DNA of 64,000 nucleotides from Candidatus Berkiella aquae (GTDB taxonomy: Bacteria > Pseudomonadota > Gammaproteobacteria > Berkiellales > Berkiellaceae), in contig NZ_LKAJ02000001.1 of the NCBI RefSeq assembly GCF_001431295.2, positions 2,914,001-2,978,000 of the forward strand, read 5' to 3'. Shown piece after piece: positions 1 through 7,649 of the stretch; within the stretch, counting starts at the first letter, position 1, and each line of letters starts with the position of its first letter. The notes under the pieces were generated by a model, which saw nothing but the letters and a program-made list of their open reading frames with translations, was not told the origin of the DNA and searched no databases. The position numbers and the translations under genes were made by a program.

Positions 1-459
1 AAAATTCGTAAAGTTACCTTATGTGATGTTAAAGCGTTATTACCTTTAATAAGCCAATTGGGTTACCCTATTTCTGAAGAACAGTTAATTGCCCGATTAG
101 CGCTCTATCAAGGCTATAATGATGCAGCCTGGGTTGCACTGGTCGACGAAAAACCGATCGGTGTGATTGCTGTTCATGTTTATGATTTATTTCATTGCAC
201 TGAACGTTACAGCAGAATTGTCACTGTCGTGGTTGATGCGCCCTATCGACGTTTAGGAGTCGGCAAACAATTGTTAGCTTATGCGGAACGTCACGCAAAG
301 GAAAAAGGTTGCACTGCCCTTGAGCTCACCAGTAGTTTAAAACGCCTTAAATATGGCGCTCATGATTTTTATGATTCTTATGGTTATAACAATCATGGTG
401 AATATGAATCACGCTATTTTCGTAAGTTCTTAAAACAAAAAGAAGGTCCCGTTATTTGA
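1..459 (+). CDS. GNAT-family N-acetyltransferase, 5' end outside window
   Basis: This is the C-terminal 152 codons of a GNAT acetyltransferase; the frame is open from base 1, so the true start lies upstream. The visible start reads KIRKVTLCDVKALLPLISQL, the usual beta-1/alpha-1 opening of GNAT proteins. The acetyl-CoA loop follows as VVVDAPYRRLGVGKQLLAYA (R/Q-x-x-G-x-G/A type), then the alpha-3/beta-5 part with ALELTSSL and a terminal YDSYGYNNHGEYESRYFRK. These proteins move an acetyl group from acetyl-CoA to an amine in the cytoplasm; the substrate cannot be told from sequence. An in-frame TTG at 58 is not a credible start because the conserved N-terminal strand lies before it. Confidence 0.85.
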   Translation, partial: KIRKVTLCDVKALLPLISQLGYPISEEQLIARLALYQGYNDAAWVALVDEKPIGVIAVHVYDLFHCTERYSRIVTVVVDAPYRRLGVGKQLLAYAERHAKEKGCTALELTSSLKRLKYGAHDFYDSYGYNNHGEYESRYFRKFLKQKEGPVI

Positions 460-589
460 TAAGTTAGTCGACTTATTTGTACCAATAATCTGACCAACTT
501 AATCGCTGGTCTCAATTGAATGGTTTCGCTAACAATCACCATGTTATTCATGACGCCTCAAATTTAATTAACAACCAAAGAGGTTTATC

Positions 590-976
590 ATGATTACTAT
601 GTTAAGAAATACGTTTGAATCGATCGCTACTCATACCAATGAATATGCAGTTGCGATAAAAAATGCATTACGAGCAAGCTGGGATTTTACTCGCGCACAC
701 GCAGATAGTATCTGGCAAGCCATCAGCAACGCCGCTGTTTCTGTGTGGAATTGGGCTCGAAGCCAAAATCAAAGCATAGGCCGTGATGTTGAAGCGGACG
801 GTATCGCACCAGTTCAAACGCAAGCAGAATCAACGTTGTTTACCCAAATGACAAGACCACTGACTTGGTTACACAATGCGGCAAGCACATACCTACCACG
901 ACGTTCATCGACTGAAACGATTGAGCCAACCCTTGCTGAAATGCCAAGCGCGACGAGTCGAGCGACATTAAACTAA
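590..976 (+). CDS. Small orphan protein, 128 aa, unknown function
   Basis: No family recognised. The ATG at 590 has a good ribosome site (AAAGAGG about 7 bases upstream) and a strong intrinsic terminator starts 8 bases after the stop, so it looks like a real single-gene transcript. Residues 1-60 are helix-prone, with three Trp (W31, W42 and W53) and no signal peptide or membrane segment. From about residue 65 the chain is Thr/Ser/Pro/Ala-rich and probably disordered, ending STETIEPTLAEMPSATSR. The start could also be the second Met (residue 4). A translocated effector is possible in this kind of organism but is not supported by any motif. Confidence 0.6.
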   Translation: MITMLRNTFESIATHTNEYAVAIKNALRASWDFTRAHADSIWQAISNAAVSVWNWARSQNQSIGRDVEADGIAPVQTQAESTLFTQMTRPLTWLHNAASTYLPRRSSTETIEPTLAEMPSATSRATLN

Positions 977-983
977 AGATTAT

Positions 984-1020
984 AGGACATCTCATATTGT
1001 TGGATGTCCTTTCTCTTTCT
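984..1020 (+). terminator. Intrinsic terminator after the orphan gene
   Basis: Perfect 8-bp stem AGGACATC (984-991) / GATGTCCT (1003-1010) with an 11-nt loop, followed by the pyrimidine-rich run TTCTCTTTCT. It begins 8 bases after the stop codon at 976. Confidence 0.75.
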
Positions 1021-1086
1021 TCCATTAAAAGGGAATTTCCTCGCTGCCGCGAGTTTTTTAGCAGCGGTAGCTGCGACATTCGCTAG

Positions 1087-1136
1087 CCCCCTATGCAAAC
1101 ATGAAACGGCGTTAGCCGTGAATGTGGGAATGGGGG
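1087..1136. repeat. REP-like ~50-nt hairpin
   Basis: A run CCCCC (1087-1091) pairs with GGGGG (1132-1136), and the centre forms a perfect ACGGC-GTTA-GCCGT hairpin (1106-1119), extended imperfectly by CAT/ATG. Two hairpins of nearly identical length closed by CCCC/GGGG lie at 11072-11120 and 11136-11184, so this is probably a dispersed palindromic element. It sits in the 270-base gap between the terminator at 984 and the end of hipA. The rest of that gap is A+T-rich with no gene I can support. Confidence 0.5.
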
Positions 1137-1248
1137 ATAATAAACTCATTATTTATTTAATCGCGGTAGCGATGCAACAAATGATTATCAAGAAAAAATG
1201 TTTTTTAATTTCTGCCACAAAACACCATGTTCTTTTCACTGCTCTCTT

Positions 1249-2550
1249 CTATCTTTTAATTAATTTTTTCTTCATTTTTATCATCCCCTCAAATATTGAA
1301 GTAGAGATCTGTTTAGGAAAAGAAGAAGGAAGCATTGTCGATACTTTATCAATCACACTATCCACTCTTTCCAACATTTCATCTAATATTGCTTGAGCTC
1401 GCGAAGGAGAATAATTTGCATTTTTAGCAGCTTCAATAAAATGTCTATGTTGAATGTTATGCCAATAATAATGATTATTTTTACCTTTTAGCGCCATTGC
1501 CATTTTTATTTTCTGCGGCTGTAATTGCTTACTTTCTATCAATGGATATGCAGACATAACATCATATAATGGGGTTAGTTGATATTTTCCTTCAGGCTCA
1601 ATAAAGATACTAAAATTTTTAGCATGACCATCAATTGCTGCTAATAACCAAAACAATACTTGCGAACGAAAGAAAGCATCTCTGTCTTTTAAAGGATCAA
1701 TGGCGCCTAGTAATAAATTCATCACTTCAGAAATACCAGGACCTCCATCAGCTTGATATTTTAGATTTGGAGAAAATCCTAATGCTTGACACATATCTTC
1801 TTGAGGTAAACGCATTATCCAGGTTTTATCACTGGATAATTTTCGATCAAACCGTTCTACTGCCAACACTTTCACTTCTTCAAAATATAATATATCGCAC
1901 TTTGCTACCGGTAAACCAAATGCTGCTGCAATTTGTGCACATAGCCATTCATTCTCACAGCTATCTGTTAAATCCATACCATGTACACGACCAATAGGCA
2001 ATTTAAGAATATGTGTTGTTGGTGTTTGTTCTAATGGTAAACTCCATTTTTTTTTATAATACAGCAATGCTGCTTTTTCTTGAGCCCCAGCAATGGAAAT
2101 TCTAAAATCAGTATCTTCCATCATGCCAAGCGGGTAGTTTTGGTAATGACGTAATATCTCAGCAATATTTTTTTCATTGAGCTTTTTTAACTGAATGCTT
2201 TTAACGATTGTGATATTAGTCACATCATTGAGTTGAATAGCCCCTACACAGTCTCGTCCAATTTTTTCAAGCAAATCGAAAGGCTGATCGGTTTTTGCAC
2301 TAAATTTTGCTTGAATTCTTGCTCTTATCTGTGGATTATCTGGTAAGAGATTATCAAAAAAATGATAAACAACATCTCCCATATATCGTTTTGCACTTAA
2401 AGGAAGAGATAACGACAGGGGACGCGCCCCAGCCATTGCTAACCAACTCGGTTCATAAAAAAATTGCAAGATTCCTTTGGATTGCTTTTCTAATCTGCCA
2501 ACCAAAAATTCATTCATGAATATATATAATGTGCGTACATCTCTAGGCAT
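1249..2550 (-). CDS. hipA: HipA-type serine/threonine kinase toxin
   Basis: Toxin of a type II toxin-antitoxin pair. In E. coli the HipA kinase phosphorylates glutamyl-tRNA synthetase and induces persistence. From the ATG at 2550 the protein is 433 aa, close to the E. coli length. The N-terminal subdomain carries ARPLSLSLPL. The Ser of the RISIAGAQEK loop (S152) matches the autophosphorylation Ser. The catalytic Asp is in AAIDGHAKNF (D307) and the metal-binding Asp in PLYDVMSAYP (D330). All key residues are present, so it should be active. An upstream in-frame GTG (2559) would overlap hipB by 7 bases; the ATG two bases after the hipB stop gives the family-typical MPR start and is preferred. 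It is co-transcribed with hipB and autorepressed through the operators at 2814-2886. Confidence 0.93.
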   Translation of the reverse strand: MPRDVRTLYIFMNEFLVGRLEKQSKGILQFFYEPSWLAMAGARPLSLSLPLSAKRYMGDVVYHFFDNLLPDNPQIRARIQAKFSAKTDQPFDLLEKIGRDCVGAIQLNDVTNITIVKSIQLKKLNEKNIAEILRHYQNYPLGMMEDTDFRISIAGAQEKAALLYYKKKWSLPLEQTPTTHILKLPIGRVHGMDLTDSCENEWLCAQIAAAFGLPVAKCDILYFEEVKVLAVERFDRKLSSDKTWIMRLPQEDMCQALGFSPNLKYQADGGPGISEVMNLLLGAIDPLKDRDAFFRSQVLFWLLAAIDGHAKNFSIFIEPEGKYQLTPLYDVMSAYPLIESKQLQPQKIKMAMALKGKNNHYYWHNIQHRHFIEAAKNANYSPSRAQAILDEMLERVDSVIDKVSTMLPSSFPKQISTSIFEGMIKMKKKLIKR

Positions 2551-2552
2551 TT

Positions 2553-2798
2553 TTACCACTCATGCTGCCAATCTGATTTCGATTCTGCATTTTTAGGTAT
2601 AACATTCATATCTAAGTTAACAGCCGATAGGATTAAAAAGAGCGTCGAGATTTTGGTATTTTCAGGCTTATTTTCAAAAGCTGATATGGTTTTTTGTTTA
2701 AGTCCGACCCTACTAGCAACCTCTGCTTGAGTTATACCTAACTTTTTCCTTTGATCAATCACCATCACAGCAAATTCTTGAGGAGAGCGGATAAACAC
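2553..2798 (-). CDS. hipB: HipB-type antitoxin, XRE-family repressor
   Basis: 81-aa helix-turn-helix protein. The HTH spans about residues 10-65 (ITQAEVASRVGLKQKTISAF, then ENKPENTKISTLFLIL), the Cro/C1 class. It binds HipA and represses its own operon. Start is GTG at 2798, chosen because AAGGAG lies 6-7 bases upstream. The C-terminus ends in Glu-Trp, as does E. coli HipB, where the terminal tail with its Trp contacts HipA and is needed for antitoxin turnover; here the tail (SKSDWQHEW) is shorter but ends alike. It is immediately followed by hipA. Confidence 0.92.
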   Translation of the reverse strand: MFIRSPQEFAVMVIDQRKKLGITQAEVASRVGLKQKTISAFENKPENTKISTLFLILSAVNLDMNVIPKNAESKSDWQHEW

Positions 2799-2813
2799 GG
2801 TTCACTCCTTATT

Positions 2814-2886
2814 TATACCCTGCAGGGTATATTTCAAATTTATCCCCTTAAGGGTATATTTTCAATATTATACCCTCTAAGGGATA
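2814..2886 (-). promoter_or_regulatory. Three tandem HipB-type operators and promoter of hipBA
   Basis: Three 18-bp palindromes share the plan TATACCC-N4-GGGTATA: 2814-2831 (perfect), 2841-2858 and 2869-2886 (one mismatch each half-site pair). Their starts are 27 and 28 bases apart, so the dimers would sit on a regular spiral. E. coli HipB recognises TATCC-N8-GGATA, very close to this plan. A perfect TATAAT (-10) reads on the minus strand at 2872-2867, inside the outermost operator, so binding would block RNA polymerase. The innermost operator is 16 bases from the hipB start codon. Confidence 0.8.
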
Positions 2887-2933
2887 AATGCAAGGAAGTG
2901 ATAGAAAAACCTTCGTTGGACCATTTAAAAACC

Positions 2934-3055
2934 TAAGATAAAATCCCCCGCTTGGTGCTTCCGTCTTCGCTTCTTGCTTCGCCAAGAGGCTACGCAAGAC
3001 AAGAAAACTTCGACGGAAGATCGCACCAAGCTGCCCCCTTTTACAAAGTGGGCGC
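2934..3055. repeat. Truncated copy of the MITE-like element
   Basis: Begins TAAGATAAAATCCCCCGC, matching the terminal repeat of the intact element at 51641-51830 with one A fewer. An internal long hairpin (GCTTGGTGC/GCACCAAGC plus CCGTC/GACGG) and then a GCCCCCTTTTACAAAGTGGG arm (3032-3052) follow. The second arm and right terminal repeat are absent, so the copy is partial. It lies between hipB and the end of the ketopantoate-reductase-like gene. Confidence 0.6.
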
Positions 3056-3088
3056 TTGATCGCTGCACTCATCATCAGAGCAATTTTA

Positions 3089-3991
3089 TTAATTCAAATT
3101 CGTTTGAATCAAATTCAACATTGGTGTCTCAATATGATATTGCCTTGCAAGTGCTAAAACATTATCAATAATGTATTCTTTTTCTATCGGCTTACCCTGA
3201 ATAGAATCAAAATACATACTCGGATAGTATGGCCCTGACTTTTGAGTCGCCTCTAGCATTTTTGCCATATGTTCTTGTGAAATAGTGACACCATCTGCTT
3301 TGGCAATATCGGCCACTTCATTCATTAAAGCGCGCACAATACTCACATACGGCTGACGGGTTGCTAATACTTGAGTATCCTGTTGATAAATAATCGAAAG
3401 CGCCGAAAAAGGAACGTTCCAAATTAATTTGCGCCAACGAATTTCTTTATAACTCTGATAGGCTTTAACCGGAATAGCAGGTGAAGTTGCCGCAAAAGCC
3501 TGCTCAATGATTTCACACTGTTTTTCAGTTGCCGCTTGAAACGGGGCTAAACGTAATTCTGCAATATAAGCAATCTCGACTGTATTATTCTCTAAGCGTG
3601 TGGCTTTCATACTAGAAACGCCGCAGATAAGAGGATTATGAGGAACTAATTGCGATATCCATTCTTCATTCCCTATCCCATTTTGTATCACCAATACCAG
3701 TGTGTTTTCTTTTATGCAATGGCCTAATAATGCACCCAGTTCATGATTGGCAGTTGTTTTGGTGCTAATAATGACTAAATCAGAGGGGGGCAAGGTTTTG
3801 GCATCTTGGTGTAATAAAGGCGCTTCAATCTGCATACTATTTTGCGGCGGTGGAAACACTAACGTAAAACCACCTTCTCTTTTAACTTGGGCATATTCTG
3901 AACGCATTAAATAATGCACTTCATGCTGCTGAGCTAATAGCCCACCATAAGTTTTACCTAAAGCACCAGCGCCAACAATGGAAATGATCAT
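3089..3991 (-). CDS. Ketopantoate reductase family oxidoreductase (PanE/ApbA-like)
   Basis: 300 aa. The N-terminal Rossmann motif ISIVGAGALGKTYGGLLA binds NADPH. Further family marks are DLVIISTKT (about residue 65), LVIQNGIGNEEW (about 105) and the helical C-terminal domain with the catalytic Lys in EIRWRKLIWNVPFSALS. The family reduces 2-dehydropantoate to pantoate for coenzyme A synthesis. Many paralogs act on other 2-oxo acids, and sitting last in a polysaccharide operon (ATGA overlap with the gene before it) makes a biosynthetic reductase role in the locus possible. Which applies cannot be decided here. Confidence 0.8.
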   Translation of the reverse strand: MIISIVGAGALGKTYGGLLAQQHEVHYLMRSEYAQVKREGGFTLVFPPPQNSMQIEAPLLHQDAKTLPPSDLVIISTKTTANHELGALLGHCIKENTLVLVIQNGIGNEEWISQLVPHNPLICGVSSMKATRLENNTVEIAYIAELRLAPFQAATEKQCEIIEQAFAATSPAIPVKAYQSYKEIRWRKLIWNVPFSALSIIYQQDTQVLATRQPYVSIVRALMNEVADIAKADGVTISQEHMAKMLEATQKSGPYYPSMYFDSIQGKPIEKEYIIDNVLALARQYHIETPMLNLIQTNLN

Positions 3992-5121
3992 GCGTTTAAC
4001 CTTTGTATATTAGAGGATAGTAATGATGATGATTGCCTATGTTGTTTGAAAAGCATCCAAACAAAAACCACACTAAACAGCACCATGATACCCAACCGAT
4101 AAGTGATGCCCCACGTGGTATAAATTAATAATGCATACCCCAGAAAAAGCATAATCTGTGCTTTGGACCATTGGTATTGTGCGCTTGCCATGCCTGCTAA
4201 AAGATACAAACCAATCACCCCTTGCAACGCAATGCGGGCAAAATTATTGCCAGTCATGTGATAGCCCAAGAACGGTTGGCCAATGGTAATCGCCATGTAT
4301 AAGGTTAAATGCCAATAGCGCAACATTAATTGAATCATTGATTTGGCATAAAGCAACAGAAATGGCAACAGCGGCACAAAAAGCTCAAGCACTTTTGAAT
4401 CAATTACCACAAACCATAAATGAGAAAAGGTAAAAAAGCCTGCCGGAGGTTGTAGCAAAGCCGTAAAGGTTGAGGTGGCATGATAATAACTTTGTAAAAA
4501 ACTGTAGGCCGTAATTAAAACCGCGGTATAAAAGAAAACTCGCCGCTGCTTTGTCTGGCTATAACAATAGAGTAAGGAAGCAACGCCTAATATCAGCAGA
4601 TTCTGCCTAGTTAAAATACTTAGCATGCTAAGAACAAATAAACTTGTTGTCTGTCGGGTTAATGAGCAGTAAAACATCAATATGATGAATAAATAAGTGA
4701 ACATATCGCAAGTTTGGTAAACCAACACCAATGGAATACGGATGGCTTCGTTTGCTGCCAAGCACAGAAGTGTAAATCCAAATGCTACCCAAGATTTAAG
4801 GGAGCATTTTTGGAAAAACCAAAAGAGTAGTACTCCAAAAGCAACATAGCCGCCCCCTGAGAGTATGCGAAATGCCATCTCATCACTAAAACCCAAATAA
4901 GATAAACCATTGGCTAACAAAACAGGCAATACTCGCATGGCATGATGGCCTGCAATATTGGGATCGTAAGCAATAGACTGCATCATTGCGAGGTAGGAAT
5001 TACAATCAAAAAAAGCGGGACAGCCTTTAGGCTGAGTGATAATGACTCGTAATCCAGCCAGCAATATCAAAAGAAAATAATACATTCCCACAGCAGATGT
5101 TTTATTTGATTGCGATGGCAT
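3988..5121 (-). CDS. Polytopic membrane protein, GT-C-like, of the polysaccharide locus
   Basis: 377 aa with about nine to ten hydrophobic segments spread over the whole length. After the first segment comes an extracytoplasmic loop with DCNSYLAMMQS and GHHAMRVLPVLLA; an acidic residue followed by a Tyr soon after TM1 is typical of GT-C glycosyltransferases and related EpsG/Wzy-like proteins. It could be a lipid-linked-sugar glycosyltransferase or a polymerase; I cannot choose. It overlaps the methyltransferase upstream by 20 bases and PanE-like downstream by an ATGA, so the three are translationally coupled. Confidence 0.6.
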   Translation of the reverse strand: MPSQSNKTSAVGMYYFLLILLAGLRVIITQPKGCPAFFDCNSYLAMMQSIAYDPNIAGHHAMRVLPVLLANGLSYLGFSDEMAFRILSGGGYVAFGVLLFWFFQKCSLKSWVAFGFTLLCLAANEAIRIPLVLVYQTCDMFTYLFIILMFYCSLTRQTTSLFVLSMLSILTRQNLLILGVASLLYCYSQTKQRRVFFYTAVLITAYSFLQSYYHATSTFTALLQPPAGFFTFSHLWFVVIDSKVLELFVPLLPFLLLYAKSMIQLMLRYWHLTLYMAITIGQPFLGYHMTGNNFARIALQGVIGLYLLAGMASAQYQWSKAQIMLFLGYALLIYTTWGITYRLGIMVLFSVVFVWMLFKQHRQSSSLLSSNIQRLNA

Positions 5122-5662
5122 GTAGATTCAGACCCATTTGAAAACGTTTTACTTGAAATTGATGAAAGCCTACCTTTTGTAAATAGTGCTCCAATAGCTT
5201 CTTCGAAAAATAAATTTTATGATCTCGGATTTCCGTTTCATTAATCCATTTTAATTTATAGGCTAAAAATTCTAATATCGGTTTGGCAGCGGTACTTGGC
5301 GTCGTTAAGATAAGTACCCCATTTTTGCGAAGCACACGATAGATCTCATGCAAATTAAACAATGGCTTTTCTAAATGTTCAATATTGGCTAATGAAGTAA
5401 TCAGATCGACCGATTCATCAGATAGTGGAAGGGTATTATTTAAATCAGCAGCAATGATACGCTGATCGCTTTTGACATCAATCCCATATGCATCATATCC
5501 CTGTTCGCAAAGCAAATGCACTAATTGCCCCGAACCACAGCCTAAATCATAAACTTGTTTGATATGATTAAACTGTTTTAATGCTTTAAACATCCGATTA
5601 TAACGATATTGGGTTAAAAATTTATCAAACGCTTGTGTTGGCGTGAAATAATCACTACGCAT
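5102..5662 (-). CDS. Class I SAM-dependent methyltransferase
   Basis: 186 aa. Motif I QVYDLGCGSGQLVHLL (about residues 35-50), GIDVK (motif II), SVDLITSLANIEHLE (motif IV) and an RVLRKNGVLILTTPS strand define a Rossmann methyltransferase of the Methyltransf_11/UbiE type. Context suggests O- or N-methylation of a sugar or lipid-linked intermediate. The gene is followed with overlap by the membrane protein at 3988-5121. Confidence 0.8.
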   Translation of the reverse strand: MRSDYFTPTQAFDKFLTQYRYNRMFKALKQFNHIKQVYDLGCGSGQLVHLLCEQGYDAYGIDVKSDQRIIAADLNNTLPLSDESVDLITSLANIEHLEKPLFNLHEIYRVLRKNGVLILTTPSTAAKPILEFLAYKLKWINETEIRDHKIYFSKKLLEHYLQKVGFHQFQVKRFQMGLNLHAIAIK

Positions 5663-5677
5663 ATGAAGATGATATCC

Positions 5678-6445
5678 TTATCGATAAGCAAGCATATTGT
5701 GTTTGCTTATCATTTTCATTTTAAAACCCAGTTGTTCAAGGCATTGTTGAATCGCTTGATGTTCTGTCGAAAAGGTTTCAAGCAAAATGGCTTTAATGGG
5801 TTGATTCTTTAAAAAGTCTGCAGCGCCTTGCAAGACATGATGTTCAAAACCTTCAACATCGATCTTCAGCAAAAAGTTTGTGCCTGATTCAAATTGCTTT
5901 TCTTGAATGAATTGATCTAATGTAATCGATGGCACCTCAATCGCCTGTGAACTATTTTGCACAATGGTATTTAAAGGATCGCCGTCGTCCAGATTGCTAA
6001 AATAGGTTGATTGATTATTATCACTCACCGCCTTTGCAATTACCTGCTCTTCAGATAAACCATTTAATAAAAAATTCATTTTACATAAATTAGCAGTATG
6101 CGGATGTGCTTCAAAAGCATAAAGTTTTTTAACTTTATCCATTAACATAATACTGTATGCACCAATATTGGCACCAATATCTAAAAAAACCGATTGATTA
6201 TCGGCTAGTTGGCGAAGCGCTGCTATCTCTTGCTTGTCTGGGTGACTCGCATAGACAAAAGCAGATGAAATACAATTATTGGGATATAAAAATATTTTTT
6301 GCCCATTAAATAATCGCTTGCTAAAAATGGTTTTGACACACCGCTTATAACCTTGATACAAGAAGGCTAATCCTAATCGATAAGGTATGGCAAATGGCGA
6401 ATTATTTTGGATGATATAGCGAAGAATAGGCAAAATTTGTTTCAT
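5678..6445 (-). CDS. FkbM family methyltransferase
   Basis: 255 aa. SAM-binding motif VFLDIGANIGAYSIML (about 91-106), KLYAFEAHPHTANL and the FkbM signature LLKIDVEGFEHHVLQGA (about 193-209) are all visible, with the terminal KAILLETF strand. FkbM proteins methylate hydroxyls, frequently on sugars in surface-glycan clusters. Only two bases separate it from the GT2 gene upstream, implying joint transcription. The extra N-terminal 85 residues before the domain are basic and may associate with the membrane. Confidence 0.85.
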   Translation of the reverse strand: MKQILPILRYIIQNNSPFAIPYRLGLAFLYQGYKRCVKTIFSKRLFNGQKIFLYPNNCISSAFVYASHPDKQEIAALRQLADNQSVFLDIGANIGAYSIMLMDKVKKLYAFEAHPHTANLCKMNFLLNGLSEEQVIAKAVSDNNQSTYFSNLDDGDPLNTIVQNSSQAIEVPSITLDQFIQEKQFESGTNFLLKIDVEGFEHHVLQGAADFLKNQPIKAILLETFSTEHQAIQQCLEQLGFKMKMISKHNMLAYR

Positions 6446-6447
6446 AT

Positions 6448-7215
6448 TTAATAGGCCATTTTTAGCAATTTATCTTTAATGAGGTATTTTAAGCGAGTGA
6501 ATGCATCGATTGCTTGTAACGCCATAGTGGAAGCAACGCGATGTTGTTTTTTGATACGATGATATTCATCAAAAATTTCCATGATCCGATGAGCACCCAC
6601 TCCGCCTGCACGCCAGCGTGAAATGAATACATCTTTAATAATTGTTTTAGGGAACTCTTCGTAAGCTCTTAATAATAATTCATAATCCATCGCGAATCGC
6701 ACTTTGAGATCAAAGCTGCCAAACTGCTCAAAAAAGCACCGATGAGTGAATAAACCTTGATGCGGCAAGGACATTTTAAAAAGGAGTGACTTTTTATTAA
6801 AAGGTTTAATGTGTTTTGGCGCAACCCATAATGGCGTAACACCATCTTCTTCAACACGCTCTACTTTGCCACAAATAAGTTGGTAACTGTCATCCAGAGA
6901 GTGAAATAGTTGCGTAAGGCAGCCAGGCGCATAAAACACATCACCGGCTCCCTGGAAATTAATATAATCTCCCGTTGCTTGTCTTAACCCTTTGTTAAAT
7001 GCATCTGAAATCCCTTTATCCGGCTCAGAAATCACACAATGAATCAGGTCGTGATTCTCTCTAATAACATCGAGCGTACCATCGGTTGAAGCGCCATCAA
7101 TGACAATGACTTCAAGCAATGGATAGCATTGAGCGCGAATGCTTGCTAAAGTTTGTGCTAAATACGCTTTAGCATTCTTAACTGCAATTATGACAGAGAC
7201 TGAAGGTTGAAACAT
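6448..7215 (-). CDS. Family 2 glycosyltransferase
   Basis: 255 aa GT-A protein. It starts SVSVIIAVKNAKAYLAQTL, followed by EVIVIDGASTDGTLDVI and SEPDKGISDAFNKGLRQATG. The DxD position is taken by INFQGAGDVF, where the usual acidic pair is reduced to GD. The WcaA/Eps-type GT2 (WbbL-like colanic family) shows this 'DGASTDGT' and 'SEPDKGI' wording. It probably adds a hexose or deoxyhexose to a lipid-linked glycan on the cytoplasmic face. Its start codon overlaps that of the divergent gtrA gene (CATG at 7213-7216), leaving no separate leader. Confidence 0.87.
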   Translation of the reverse strand: MFQPSVSVIIAVKNAKAYLAQTLASIRAQCYPLLEVIVIDGASTDGTLDVIRENHDLIHCVISEPDKGISDAFNKGLRQATGDYINFQGAGDVFYAPGCLTQLFHSLDDSYQLICGKVERVEEDGVTPLWVAPKHIKPFNKKSLLFKMSLPHQGLFTHRCFFEQFGSFDLKVRFAMDYELLLRAYEEFPKTIIKDVFISRWRAGGVGAHRIMEIFDEYHRIKKQHRVASTMALQAIDAFTRLKYLIKDKLLKMAY

Positions 7216-7630
7216 GGTAACGTTTATCTTACAACTTATCCGCGATCCGAAGCTTTACCGCTATATCATTGCGGGAGGCGCTTGTGCTATTTTGGACATT
7301 AGCTTATTTTTGCTACTGCGCCAGCATTTTGCCTACCACTACTTAATTCTAGCAACGTTTAGCTTCATCGTTGCCACTCTAGCTAATTTTATCTTATGCA
7401 ATCAATTCGTCTTTAAGCATCAGCAACGCCATTCTTCACAAACGCGCTTTATGCTGACTTATTTGGTTAGTGGTATTGGGCTTAGCATTCACCATTTTTG
7501 CCTTTTTCTGACTTTTGAATGGTTGGCGCTAAGCCTTGTTATCAGCAAACTCTTCGCGATGGGTACTGCCTTTGGCTGGAATTTTTTATCCCGTAAGTAC
7601 CTGGTGTTTAAAACGGCAACGCCTGCCTAG
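7214..7630 (+). CDS. GtrA-family membrane protein (lipid-linked sugar flippase type)
   Basis: 138 aa with four transmembrane segments and the GtrA opening LYRYIIAGGACAILDISLFLLL, plus conserved LANFILCNQFVFKH and a terminal WNFLSRKYLVFK. GtrA proteins are thought to flip undecaprenyl-phosphate sugars to the periplasm, normally with a GtrB glycosyltransferase. The GT2 at 10203-10952 is the GtrB-like candidate in this locus. GAAGG lies about 9 bases upstream of the ATG, within the opposite-strand GT2 gene. The 3' end faces ugd with a 19-base gap. Confidence 0.87.
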   Translation: MVTFILQLIRDPKLYRYIIAGGACAILDISLFLLLRQHFAYHYLILATFSFIVATLANFILCNQFVFKHQQRHSSQTRFMLTYLVSGIGLSIHHFCLFLTFEWLALSLVISKLFAMGTAFGWNFLSRKYLVFKTATPA

Positions 7631-7649
7631 GCAAGCGCTTAAGCATTAC

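Noticed and set aside
1004-1396. Open frame on the plus strand after the orphan gene
   Set aside because: It runs through the terminator, the REP-like hairpin and the 3' end of hipA on the other strand, and has no ribosome site.
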